Assembly (NCBI GenBank): GCA_016713535.1
Contig: JADJOY010000009.1
Coordinates: 1 to 64,000, forward strand
Reading direction: 5' to 3'
Source of the DNA: JADJOY01 sp016713535 [NCBI: Deltaproteobacteria bacterium]
GTDB lineage: Bacteria > JADJOY01
DNA: 64,000 nt
The first letter of the stretch is position 1; each line of letters begins with the position of its first letter. Made by a program: the position numbers and the translations under genes. This document shows positions 1-9,466 of the stretch, in pieces. The notes beneath the pieces were generated by a model that saw nothing but the letters and a program-made list of their open reading frames with translations, ran no database searches and was not told where the DNA came from.

Positions 1-359
1 GTGCCGTACCGGGATCGACGCCTTCGTCTACGCGGCGCCGAGGCGTATCGCCGGTCGCGCAACGCGCGACCCTCCGGGACGCGGGAGGGGCACGCGTCGC
101 GTGCCCGCGATACGACGCGACGGGGCGTGCGCGGCGACTACATCGCGGATCGCTGCACGATCGATCGTGCCGTACCGGGATCGACGCCTTCGTCTACGCG
201 GCGCCGAGGCGTATCGCCGGTCGCGCAACGCGCGACCCTCCGGGACGCGGGAGGGGCACGCGTCGCGTGCCCGGCGATACGACGGGGCGTGCGCGGCGAC
301 TACATCGCGGATCGCTGCACGATCGATCGTGCCGTACCGGGATCGACGCCTTCGTCTGC
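1..359. repeat. Tandem repeat (2.2 copies, 166 and 162 bp units) with nested hairpins
   Basis: The same unit starts at 1, 167 and 329 and diverges after about 359; the array may continue left of the window. The second unit is 4 bp shorter because of a small difference near 270-285. In that unit an outer stem (210-220 pairing with 271-281, 11 bp) encloses three hairpins: 219-226 with 230-237, 236-241 with 250-255, and 254-262 with 264-272. This gives a cloverleaf-like fold. A perfect 16-bp palindrome, GCACGATCGATCGTGC, sits at each unit junction (155-170 and 317-332). No convincing protein is encoded; open frames here reflect the base composition. The function is unknown. It could be a dispersed palindromic element, a structured RNA or a protein-binding array. 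Confidence 0.85.
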
Positions 360-414
360 GCGGCAGGCGCACGCCCCTCCGCCCCCCGGGAGTAATCGGC
401 GGTAACATGCCCGC

Positions 415-1326
415 ATGCCGCCGCCGATCGTCGCTCCGCTCTGGTATCGCGCCGATCAGTGGCTCGCCGAGGCGCACGACGAGCCGCGCTTCACGCTGAT
501 CCGGCGTACCGACGTCGGTCGCGTCGCTCTCCCCCTCCCACGCCCACCTGGCACCCGAGCGGGTGCGGGACGTGCTCGCGCGGCTCTCGACCTTCGACGG
601 CGAGCGCGGTCTCGACCTGCGTGACCTCGCGGCCGCCGACCTCGGCGACTGGGGTGTCGCGGATCTCGACGTGTTCGCCGCCCTGCACTCGATCGAGGCG
701 CTCGCGCGCGAGCTCGCACCTGGGCCGGTGCGCGCGTTCCTGGGTGGCGACAACGCCATCACGCGGCCGCTGGTGCGCGGGCTCGCGCACGAGGACCTCT
801 CGGCGATCGGCGTGCTCACCCTCGACGCCCACCGACGTGCGCTCGCTCGACCGCGGTCCCACCAACAGCAACCCGATCAGCGGCCTGATCCGGGACGGGC
901 TGCCGGGCTCCCCACGTCGTCCAGGTGGGCATCCTCGCGTTCGCCAACTCGCGCGATTACCGTGACGAGTGCGAGGCGCGCGGCATCGAGGTGCGCTCGC
1001 GGAGCGACGTGGAAGCGCGCGGCATCGAGACGGTGATGAGCGAGACCCTCGCGACGCTCGGGGAGCGCTGCGAGCGGATCTTCGTGGACGTGGACATGGA
1101 CGTGCTCGACCGCGCGTTCGCGCCCGCCTGCCCCGGCGCGCGCCCCGGTGGCCTGGCCCCGCGCGAGCTGTTCGCGGCGGTGCGCCTCGCCGGGCGCCAC
1201 CCCAAGGTGATCGGCGCCGACTTCGTGGAGGTCGATCCCGAGCGCGACGTCGCCGACCTCACGCTCTTCAACACCGCCACGGCGCTGCTGTCGTTCGCCG
1301 CCGGTGTCCTGGAGCGCGAGCGGTGA
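415..1326 (+). pseudogene. hutG: Formimidoylglutamase (arginase family), broken by three +1 frameshifts
   Basis: This would hydrolyse N-formimidoyl-L-glutamate to glutamate and formamide, the last step of histidine breakdown. Family motifs are visible but spread over three frames: the N-terminal part starts at ATG 415, GGDNAITRPL lies near 745-775, LDAH near 820-832, RGPTNSNPISGLI follows in another frame, and the C-terminal half carries the metal-binding DVDMDVLD stretch near 1090-1110. Shifts fall near 530, 832 and 915, and each adds one base. The last two lie beside short C runs. The rest of the operon is intact, so sequencing error is a fair alternative to gene decay. The stop overlaps the hutH start. 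Formimidoylglutamase is preferred over agmatinase or arginase because of the hut context. Confidence 0.8.
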
Positions 1327-2864
1327 GCCGGCGCGTGGTGGTCCGCCTCGGGCCGCTCGCGTTCGAGGACGTGATCGCGGTCGCCGAGCGGCGCGCCGAG
1401 GTCGAGCTCCACCCCGAGGTCCGGCCCGCGATGGAGCGAGCGCGCGCGGTCATCGAGCGCGCCCTCGCCGAGCGGCGCGTGGTGTACGGCGTGACCACCG
1501 GCTTCGGCGCCCTCGCCAACACCCGCATCGAGCCCGAGGCCGCCGCGGCGCTCCAGCTCCGGTTGGTGCGCAGCCACGCGGCCGGCGTGGGCGAGCCGCT
1601 CCCCGACCCGGTGGTGCGCGCGATGCTGCTCCTGCGCGCGCGCACCCTCGCGCAGGGCTACTCGGGAGTGCGCCCGATCCTGGTCGAGCGCTACCTCGAG
1701 CTCTTGCGGCACGACTGGCTGCCCGTCGTGCCGGGGCACGGATCGGTGGGGGCGTCAGGCGATCTCGCGCCGTTCGCGCACCTGGCGCTGACGCTGGTCG
1801 GCGAGGGCACGCTGCGCGTCCACGGCGCCGTGCTGCCCGCCGCGGAGGTGCTCGCGCGCGCCGGGCTCGAGCCACTGGTCCTGGAGGCCAAGGAGGGCCT
1901 GAGCCTGCTCAACGGCACCGAGGGGATGCTCGCCCTCGGCGTGCTGGCGCTCGATCGCGCGCGGCGGCTCGCGCGCACCGCGGACGTGGCGTGCGCGCTC
2001 TCGGTCGAAGCCCTGCTGGGCTCGCACCGCCCGTTCCGCCCCGAGATCCACCAGCTCCGTCGCCATCCCGGCCAGATCGACGCGGCCCGCAACATCGCCG
2101 CGCTGATCGCGGGCTCGGCGATCGGCGCGAGCCACGCCGACGACTTCACCCACGCGGTGCAGGACGCCTACAGCCTGCGCTGCGCGCCGCAGGTCCACGG
2201 CGCGTGCCGCGACTCGCTGACGCACGCGGCGGCGGTGTTCGAGCGCGAGATCGACGCGGTGGTCGACAACCCGATCGTGCTCGCCGACACCGACGAGGTG
2301 ATCTCCGCGGGCAACTTCCACGGCCAGCCGCTCGCCGTGGTCCTCGACCTGATGGCGATCGCGCTCACCGACCTCGCGAGCATCTCGGAGCGGCGCACCG
2401 ATCGGCTCCTCGATCCGGCCCACTCGAGCGGCCTGCCGCCGTTCCTCGCCGCCGAGCCCGGGCTCATGAGCGGCTACATGCTCGCCCAGTACACCGCGGC
2501 GGCGCTGGTGGCCGAGTGCCGCGTGCTGAGCCACCCGGCGTCGGTCGACACCATCCCCACCTCCGGCAGTCAGGAGGACCACGTCTCGATGGGCTGGGGC
2601 GCCGCGCGCAAGCTCCACGAGGTGCTGCGCGCCGTGAGCCGGGTGCTCGCCGTCGAGCTCCTGTGCGCGGCGCAGGGAGTCGAGCTGCGCGCGCCGCACG
2701 CGCCTGCTCCCGCCACCGCCGCGGCGCTCGCGAAGATCCGCACGCTGGCGCCGCGGCTCACCGAGGATCGCGTGCTCGGGCCCGAGATCGAGGCGGGCGC
2801 GGCCGCGATCGAGCGCGGCGAGATCGACGGCGCGGCCGAGGCGGTGGTCGGGCGGCTCGCATGA
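1323..2864 (+). CDS. hutH: Histidine ammonia-lyase
   Basis: This cytoplasmic enzyme converts L-histidine to urocanate and ammonia, the first step of the hut pathway. The 513-residue product has the usual family length. The Ala144-Ser145-Gly146 triad in [15 protein letters not shown] is the site that cyclises to the MIO electrophile. The early [14 protein letters not shown] motif and the late [10 protein letters not shown] motif are also present. The GTG start at 1323 overlaps the TGA of hutG (GTGA), which implies translational coupling. hutU follows 16 bases downstream, so the genes should be cotranscribed. HutH rather than phenylalanine ammonia-lyase is supported by the hutU and hutI neighbours. 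Confidence 0.97.
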   Translation: MSRRVVVRLGPLAFEDVIAVAERRAEVELHPEVRPAMERARAVIERALAERRVVYGVTTGFGALANTRIEPEAAAALQLRLVRSHAAGVGEPLPDPVVRAMLLLRARTLAQGYSGVRPILVERYLELLRHDWLPVVPGHGSVGASGDLAPFAHLALTLVGEGTLRVHGAVLPAAEVLARAGLEPLVLEAKEGLSLLNGTEGMLALGVLALDRARRLARTADVACALSVEALLGSHRPFRPEIHQLRRHPGQIDAARNIAALIAGSAIGASHADDFTHAVQDAYSLRCAPQVHGACRDSLTHAAAVFEREIDAVVDNPIVLADTDEVISAGNFHGQPLAVVLDLMAIALTDLASISERRTDRLLDPAHSSGLPPFLAAEPGLMSGYMLAQYTAAALVAECRVLSHPASVDTIPTSGSQEDHVSMGWGAARKLHEVLRAVSRVLAVELLCAAQGVELRAPHAPAPATAAALAKIRTLAPRLTEDRVLGPEIEAGAAAIERGEIDGAAEAVVGRLA

Positions 2865-2880
2865 AGCGGAGGACCGGACC

Positions 2881-4533
<1,653 letters not shown>

Positions 4534-4535
4534 GC

Positions 4536-5783
4536 GTGGCGAAGATGAGCGAGGCACGCGTGGACCTGCTCCTCACCGGCATCGGCGAGCTCGTCACTCA
4601 CGATCCGGCGCACGGCGCGCCCTCGGGGCTGGTGCGCGACGCCGCGCTGCTGGTCGCGGACGGCCGCGTGGCGTGGGCGGGAAGCCGGCTCGGCCTGCCG
4701 CGCCAGCTCGGCGACGTCGAGACGATCGACTGCGGCGGCCGCGCCGTGATCCCGGGCTTCGTCGACGCCCACACGCACCTGGTGTTCGGCGGCCACCGCG
4801 CGGACGACTTCGCGCGCCGGCTGCACGGCGCGAGCTACGCGCAGGTCCTCGCCGCGGGCGGCGGCATCCACGCCTCGGTGGCGGCCACCCGCCTCGCCGC
4901 CACGGTCGACGAGCCGGGGCTCTCGCTCCTCGACCAGAGCCTCGCCCGCGCGCGCCGCATGGTGGCGTTCGGCACCACCACTGTGGAGGTGAAGTCCGGC
5001 TACGGCCTCGACACCGCGGGCGAGCGGCGAATGCTCGAGGTGGCGAGCGAGCTGCCGCGCCACGCGGGGCTCGACGTCGTGGCCACGTTCCTCGGGGCGC
5101 ACGTGGTGCCGGCGAGCCATCGAGCCGACCGCGACGGCTACCTGGCGCTGCTCGAGAACGAGATGTTGCCCGCGTGCGCGCCGCTGGCGCGCTACTGCGA
5201 CGTGTTCTGCGAGGACGGTGCCTTCTCGGTCGACGAGGCGCGCCGCGTGCTCGTCGCCGGCAAGCGCCACGGGCTCGCGCCGCGCATCCACGCCAACCAG
5301 CTCGGCGCGAGCGGCGGCGCTAGGCTCGCGGCCGAGGTGGGCGCGGTGTCCGCCGACCACCTCGATCACGTCGACGACGGCGACATCGCGGCGCTGCGGG
5401 CCGCCGGCACGGTGGCGGTGCTGCTGCCGGGTGCGGCGCTCTCGATGCGCACACCGCCGCCCCCCGCGCGCCGGCTGTGGGACGCGGGCCTACCGGTGGC
5501 GCTCGCCACCGACTGCAACCCCGGGACGTCGTACGTCGAGAGCATGCAGCTCGTGATCGCGCTCGCCGTGCTCGAGCTCGGGCTCGAGCCGGAGGAGGCG
5601 CTGTGGAGCGCGACCCGCGGCGGCGCGCTCGCGCTCGAGCTCGCCGACCGCGGCTGGCTGGGCGCCGGCGCGCTCGCCGACCTGGTGATTCTCGACGCCG
5701 AGAGCCACCTCCACCTCAGCTACCGCCCTGGCGGCAACCTGGCGTGGAAGGTGCTCAAGCGCGGACGGTTGGTGTACGGCTGA
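4536..5783 (+). CDS. hutI: Imidazolonepropionase
   Basis: This amidohydrolase-superfamily enzyme opens the ring of 4-imidazolone-5-propionate to give N-formimidoyl-L-glutamate, the third hut step. The 415-residue product has the metal-binding DAHTHLVFGGHR motif near residue 75, the substrate-loop motif EVKSGYGLD, the IHANQL motif and the late ATDCNPGTSYVESMQL region. The GTG at 4536 lies two bases after the hutU stop; an in-frame ATG at 4545 is the alternative start. It is the last gene of the cluster. No hutC repressor or transporter lies beside the cluster in this window. Confidence 0.96.
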   Translation: MAKMSEARVDLLLTGIGELVTHDPAHGAPSGLVRDAALLVADGRVAWAGSRLGLPRQLGDVETIDCGGRAVIPGFVDAHTHLVFGGHRADDFARRLHGASYAQVLAAGGGIHASVAATRLAATVDEPGLSLLDQSLARARRMVAFGTTTVEVKSGYGLDTAGERRMLEVASELPRHAGLDVVATFLGAHVVPASHRADRDGYLALLENEMLPACAPLARYCDVFCEDGAFSVDEARRVLVAGKRHGLAPRIHANQLGASGGARLAAEVGAVSADHLDHVDDGDIAALRAAGTVAVLLPGAALSMRTPPPPARRLWDAGLPVALATDCNPGTSYVESMQLVIALAVLELGLEPEEALWSATRGGALALELADRGWLGAGALADLVILDAESHLHLSYRPGGNLAWKVLKRGRLVYG

Positions 5784-5841
5784 GCGCGGTTCGACCGTAC
5801 AATGCGGCGAGCCCGGTTCCCGCGGCTCACGGAGGGTTCCC

Positions 5842-6393
5842 ATGCGCGTCGCGTCCTCGGCTCGAACGATCGGCCTGATCCTCGTGGTGGCGGTGTCGGC
5901 GTTCGCGGTGGTGCCCGCACGGGCGGCCGAGCCGGCCTCCGTCGGCGGCGCGGCGGACGCGGCCCAGGCGCCCGCGCCCGAGGCCAAGCTCGCGACCGGG
6001 CTCTACCTGGTCTCGCCCGAGGACGGCGCGGGCCGCATCCAGGTGCTGCTCGGCGAGCAGAAGTACTTCATCGATCCGAAGCCGGTGGTCGAGAAGAAGG
6101 GCATCGAGTCGACCAAGGTCGAGCACGAGGCGCCGATCCCGGCGGCACCCGGCAAGCCCGCGGCACCGCCCGCGGTGGGCATCCGCCTCAACCTCACCGC
6201 CGCCGGCAAGGCCGCGCTCGCCGACGCCACCACCAAGAACGTCGGCATGCGGGTGGCGATCGTCGCCGACGGCGAGGTCGTGGCGATGCCGGTGATCCGC
6301 GAGCCCGTGACCGACGGGATGCTGGTGATCTCGGGCTCGTTCACCGAGGAGCGCGCCAAGCAGCTCGCGGCCGCCCTGGCGGCGAAGAAGTAG
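5842..6393 (+). CDS. Secreted stand-alone SecD P1-head-like domain protein
   Basis: The 183-residue product starts with a signal peptide (RTIGLILVVAVSAFAVVPARA, then mature). It has an alanine/proline linker and a C-terminal domain at about residues 110-180 with VGIRLNLTAAGKAALADAT, then MRVAIVADGEVVAMPVIREP and ISGSFTEERAKQLAAAL. This last part closely resembles the head subdomain of the SecD/SecDF P1 periplasmic region, which normally lies between SecD transmembrane segments. No membrane segments follow, so it cannot be a full SecD. A periplasmic location is predicted. A GTACAAT -10-like sequence lies near 5795 and a GGAGG stretch near 5830. It follows hutI by 58 bases but need not be functionally linked. 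The assignment rests on motif resemblance. Confidence 0.7.
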   Translation: MRVASSARTIGLILVVAVSAFAVVPARAAEPASVGGAADAAQAPAPEAKLATGLYLVSPEDGAGRIQVLLGEQKYFIDPKPVVEKKGIESTKVEHEAPIPAAPGKPAAPPAVGIRLNLTAAGKAALADATTKNVGMRVAIVADGEVVAMPVIREPVTDGMLVISGSFTEERAKQLAAALAAKK

Positions 6394-6465
6394 CCCTGGA
6401 GCGTCGGCGCTCCGTCGCCGACCCAGGGCCGGCCGGGCGGCTGACGGAGCAGCCGCGCTCCAGGG
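6394..6465. repeat. Double-hairpin inverted repeat with constant hexaloops (family type copy)
   Basis: Outer arms CCCTGGAGCG (6394-6403) and CGCTCCAGGG (6456-6465) are perfect inverted copies. Inside lie two 6-bp hairpins, TCGGCG-CTCCGT-CGCCGA (6404-6421) and CGGCTG-ACGGAG-CAGCCG (6438-6455), separated by a 16-base spacer. The two loops are reverse complements of each other while the stems are unrelated. The element fills the whole 78-base gap between two convergent genes, so it may act as a bidirectional terminator or 3' mRNA structure. Close relatives lie at 14229-14296 and 50923-50996. Confidence 0.9.
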
Positions 6466-6471
6466 GACGCG

Positions 6472-7464
6472 TCACCTCGCGTCCCCCGTCATCACCCGCA
6501 CCGCGAGCTTGTCGGCGCCGCGGATCAGCGTGAGCGTCACGATCGTGCCCGGCTCGGTCTCGAGCATCAGGCGCTGCAGTGCCTCGATGCCCGGAGTGGG
6601 CTTGTCGTCGACCGCCACCACCCGATCGCCGTGCAGGACGCCCGAGGTGGCCGCCGCCCCCTTGGCATCGAGCGACATCACGCCGACCGCGCTGGTGAGT
6701 GGCAGCCCGAAGTGGCGCGCCACCCGCGCGTGGAGCGGCACGGTCTGACCGCCGATCCCGAGCACGCCGCGCCGCACCCGGCCGTCCTTGATGAGGCGCC
6801 CCGCGATCAGCTTCACGGTGCTCGCCGCGATCGCGAAGCAGAGCCCTTGCGCGGGGAGGATCACCGCGGTGTTGACGCCGATCACCTCGCCCCGTGAGCT
6901 CACCAGCGGGCCGCCCGAGTTGCCGGGATTGAGCGCCGCGTCGGTCTGGATGACGTTGTCGACGGTGCGACCCGAGCGCGAAGCGAGGCTGCGCCCCACC
7001 GCGCTCACCACGCCCGCGGTGACGGTGCAGTCGAAGCCGTACGGGTTGCCGATCGCGATCGCGAGCTGACCGGGACGCACGGCCGTGGAGTCGCCGAGCG
7101 CCGCGACCGCGAGGTCGGGCGCGTGGATGCGCACCACCGCGAGGTCGGTGTGGGGATCGTCGCCGACGAGGTGCGCCGGCATGCGGCGGCCGTCGGCGAA
7201 GCTCACCTCGAGCTCGGCGGCGCCGTGCACCACGTGGCTGTTGGTGAGGAGGAAGCCGTCGGGCGTGAACACGAACCCCGAGCCGCTGCCGCGCGGGCGG
7301 CGGGAGCGGCGCGACTCGTCGCGCTTGCGACCGTGGACGTCGATCCTCACGACGGCGGGCGCGACCCGATCCACCGCCGAGGTCACCGCGCGCGAGTAGG
7401 CGTCGAGGAGCTCGTCGTCGGGCGCCGCCGCCAGCGATGGCCGCGGCTCGATCGTTTCGAGCAT
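6472..7464 (-). CDS. HtrA/DegP-like trypsin-fold serine protease with PDZ domain
   Basis: This is an S1C-family protease or chaperone for damaged proteins. With the chosen start the protein has 330 residues. The catalytic triad is His77 (TNSHVV), Asp107 (HTDLAV) and Ser183 (GNSGGPL), followed by one PDZ domain at about residues 225-325. No clear signal peptide or membrane anchor is visible at the N terminus, unlike classical periplasmic DegP, so the location is uncertain. The ATG at 7464 is chosen because a GGGAGG ribosome site lies about seven bases upstream; the ATG at 7470 is too close to it. A divergent membrane-protein gene begins at 7545. Confidence 0.93.
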   Translation of the reverse strand: MLETIEPRPSLAAAPDDELLDAYSRAVTSAVDRVAPAVVRIDVHGRKRDESRRSRRPRGSGSGFVFTPDGFLLTNSHVVHGAAELEVSFADGRRMPAHLVGDDPHTDLAVVRIHAPDLAVAALGDSTAVRPGQLAIAIGNPYGFDCTVTAGVVSAVGRSLASRSGRTVDNVIQTDAALNPGNSGGPLVSSRGEVIGVNTAVILPAQGLCFAIAASTVKLIAGRLIKDGRVRRGVLGIGGQTVPLHARVARHFGLPLTSAVGVMSLDAKGAAATSGVLHGDRVVAVDDKPTPGIEALQRLMLETEPGTIVTLTLIRGADKLAVRVMTGDAR

Positions 7465-7544
7465 GATCATCCCTCCCTTCGAAGGAGTAGCGCGTGACGT
7501 AACCACTCCCGCCGCCACCGCAACCGGTGGCACCGGAGGCCGTC

Positions 7545-8177
7545 ATGACCGAAAGCTCGCGGCAGGCGCTCGCCATCCTCCGCGATCCGACCCAGTTCCA
7601 GTGGCACGTGATCCCGCTGCTCGCGCTGACGGTCTACGTCTACGCCGTCGAGGTCGAGCGCAGGAACTGGAACCTGGTGTTCGCCGGGCTCGCGTTCTGG
7701 GGCATGGACTGGTTCAACGAGCTCTGGAACGCGCTGGTCTTCCACGTGAGCGGCCACGCGGCGGTGTGGAGCGCGCCCGGGCGCACCGCGTTCCTGATCC
7801 TGATCGGCCTCAACATCGAGATCTGCTTCATGTTCGCGATCTCCGGGATCGTGTGGGGGAAGCTCCTCCCGCGCGACCCGGGCTTGCGCATCCTCGGCGT
7901 CCCCAATCGCTGGTTCTTCGCGGTCGTGAACTCGATCTTCTGCGTGCTCGTCGAGATCTTCCTCAACCACGCCGACGCGCTGATCTGGGAGTACCCGTGG
8001 TGGGGCCGCGGCGCGCCGTGGCTGATCTTCGGGCTCGGCTACTTCCCGTTCTTCGTCGTGTCCTACTGGGTCCACGACCTGACCACCGTGCGCGCCAAGG
8101 TGCGCGCCGTGAGCGTCATCTACGCCGTCGACCTCGCCGCCGCCGCGGTGTTCGGCGTCGGGCTGGGGTGGATCTGA
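7545..8177 (+). CDS. Multi-pass membrane protein of unknown function
   Basis: The 210-residue product is mostly hydrophobic, with about six predicted membrane segments, for example IPLLALTVYVYAVEV, FLILIGLNIEICFMFAISGIV and a C-terminal VIYAVDLAAAAVFGVGLGWI. It is rich in Trp, Phe and Tyr and contains WNLVFAGLAFWGMDWFNELWN and a late YWVHDL motif. The ATG at 7545 has GGAGG five bases upstream. I do not recognise the family. It lies divergent to the HtrA gene and just before a Uma2 gene. No catalytic motif is evident. Confidence 0.75.
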   Translation: MTESSRQALAILRDPTQFQWHVIPLLALTVYVYAVEVERRNWNLVFAGLAFWGMDWFNELWNALVFHVSGHAAVWSAPGRTAFLILIGLNIEICFMFAISGIVWGKLLPRDPGLRILGVPNRWFFAVVNSIFCVLVEIFLNHADALIWEYPWWGRGAPWLIFGLGYFPFFVVSYWVHDLTTVRAKVRAVSVIYAVDLAAAAVFGVGLGWI

Positions 8178-8200
8178 GGGCGGACGGGTACGATGTGGCG

Positions 8201-8761
8201 ATGACCGACCTCGACGGGATTCCGCTCGAGAGCGTGCGCCGCCTCCGGCGTTCCGAATACGACCGCATGGTCGACCTCGGGATGTTCGGAGACGAACGCG
8301 TGGATCTCCTCGACGGGATCCTCGTCGTCGGTCACCGTGCCAGCCCGCCGCATGCCGAGTCGGTCTGCCGGCTCTCGGAGACGTTGATGCCAGCGCTCCG
8401 AGGCCGCGCGCGCATCCTGATTCGCGCGCCATTCGCCGCATCCGAGTACTCCGAGCCCGAACCCGACCTAGCGCTCGTCCCGGTCGCTGACTATTCGACG
8501 GCCCACCCCGCCTCGTCCTTCCTGGTGATCGAGGTCGCCGACAGCTCGTTGCGAAAGGACCGCGCGCTGAAGGGCCGGCTCTACGCGCGCGCGGCCATCC
8601 CCGAGTACTGGATCGTCGATCTGACATCTCGCGCGATCGAGGTGTACCGATCACCGGTCGATGGCCTGTACACCGACACCGAGCGCTACTCGGCCGGCAT
8701 GGTGCTATTACCCGCCGCGTTTCCCGACGTCGCCGTCGACGTGGCCGCGCTGATCCCGTAG
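8201..8761 (+). CDS. Uma2-family (DUF820) restriction-endonuclease-fold protein
   Basis: The 186-residue product shows the family pattern: an N-terminal RRSEYDRMVDLGMFGDERVDLLDG segment, EPDLALVPV in the middle, then FLVIEVADSSLRKDRALKGRLYARAAIPEYWIVDL split over residues 105-140. The acidic residues in EPD, the Glu of IEVA and the following Lys fit the PD-(D/E)XK-like core of this family. Cellular roles of Uma2 proteins are poorly known, and they often occur in multicopy accessory sets. The ATG at 8201 has no strong ribosome site upstream. It stands alone, so no partner is suggested. Confidence 0.85.
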   Translation: MTDLDGIPLESVRRLRRSEYDRMVDLGMFGDERVDLLDGILVVGHRASPPHAESVCRLSETLMPALRGRARILIRAPFAASEYSEPEPDLALVPVADYSTAHPASSFLVIEVADSSLRKDRALKGRLYARAAIPEYWIVDLTSRAIEVYRSPVDGLYTDTERYSAGMVLLPAAFPDVAVDVAALIP

Positions 8762-8785
8762 CGCGCCGAGCGCGGGCTGCAGAGC

Positions 8786-9466
8786 GTGCTCCGATCCCGA
8801 TTTCGCGCCGCGCTCGCGCTCGCGGCCGTCACGTTCGGCTCGTCGTACGCATGCTACGTGACCGGGCCTCACCGGCGAGCGTGGCTGCCGTTCGTCTCCG
8901 AGCTCGACTTCTATGGCCTGTCGCGACTGCCGTTCACCGTCGGGCTGGTGGTCTTGGCGGTGACGGTCGGTCTCGTCGGACTCGGAGTCGCGCATGAGCG
9001 GTCGGCGAAGGCGACCTCTGCCGCTCGTCGCGCGTTCCACGGACTCCTCGCGGCGCCGCTCCTCGTGGCCGGGGTCGGGCTCGCGATCGTGGCGCTGGTG
9101 AACGTTCCGCGGAACGCGCTCTGGCACGGCCGCGGGGCACTCCTCGGTTTCACCGGCATGATCGCGTGGGGCGCCGGTCAGATATTCGCCGGGTGGGCAG
9201 ACGCCGAAAGCCGGCGGACCGCACGAGGCACGCTGATCGCGCGCACGCTACTGGTTGCCGTCGCGGCGCTCGCATTCCTGCTCACGCTCGCCTGGTTCGG
9301 CCGCGGCCTCGCCGAGATCCACGCCGACGCGGATCTGATGGCGTTCTACCGCCTCGAGCCGCGACCGCCGATCTTCCTCCGCGCCGCCGCTGCCGAATGG
9401 ACCCTCGTGCTCGCCGGCCTCGGCACCCTCGCCACGGTCACGCGTGAGCTCGAGGCGCGCCCATGA
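8786..9466 (+). CDS. Predicted six-helix membrane protein, possibly Frag1/DRAM-like
   Basis: The 226-residue product has about six hydrophobic segments. The first loop contains LPFVSELDFYGLSRLP, and later segments include LLAAPLLVAGVGLAIVALV, FTGMIAWGAGQIFAG and TLLVAVAALAFLLTLAWF. The layout vaguely recalls Frag1/DRAM/Sfk1 proteins, which have a similar first loop, but I cannot confirm this. The GTG start at 8786 has no good ribosome site and the N terminus is uncertain. Its TGA overlaps the ATG of the next gene (ATGA), so the two are probably cotranslated. Confidence 0.6.
   Translation: MLRSRFRAALALAAVTFGSSYACYVTGPHRRAWLPFVSELDFYGLSRLPFTVGLVVLAVTVGLVGLGVAHERSAKATSAARRAFHGLLAAPLLVAGVGLAIVALVNVPRNALWHGRGALLGFTGMIAWGAGQIFAGWADAESRRTARGTLIARTLLVAVAALAFLLTLAWFGRGLAEIHADADLMAFYRLEPRPPIFLRAAAAEWTLVLAGLGTLATVTRELEARP

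Noticed and set aside
415-1326. Programmed +1 frameshifting as a regulated system
   Set aside because: The shift sites share no slippery codon, stop codon or stimulatory element, hutG alone would need three, and several lie in C/G runs typical of base-calling error.
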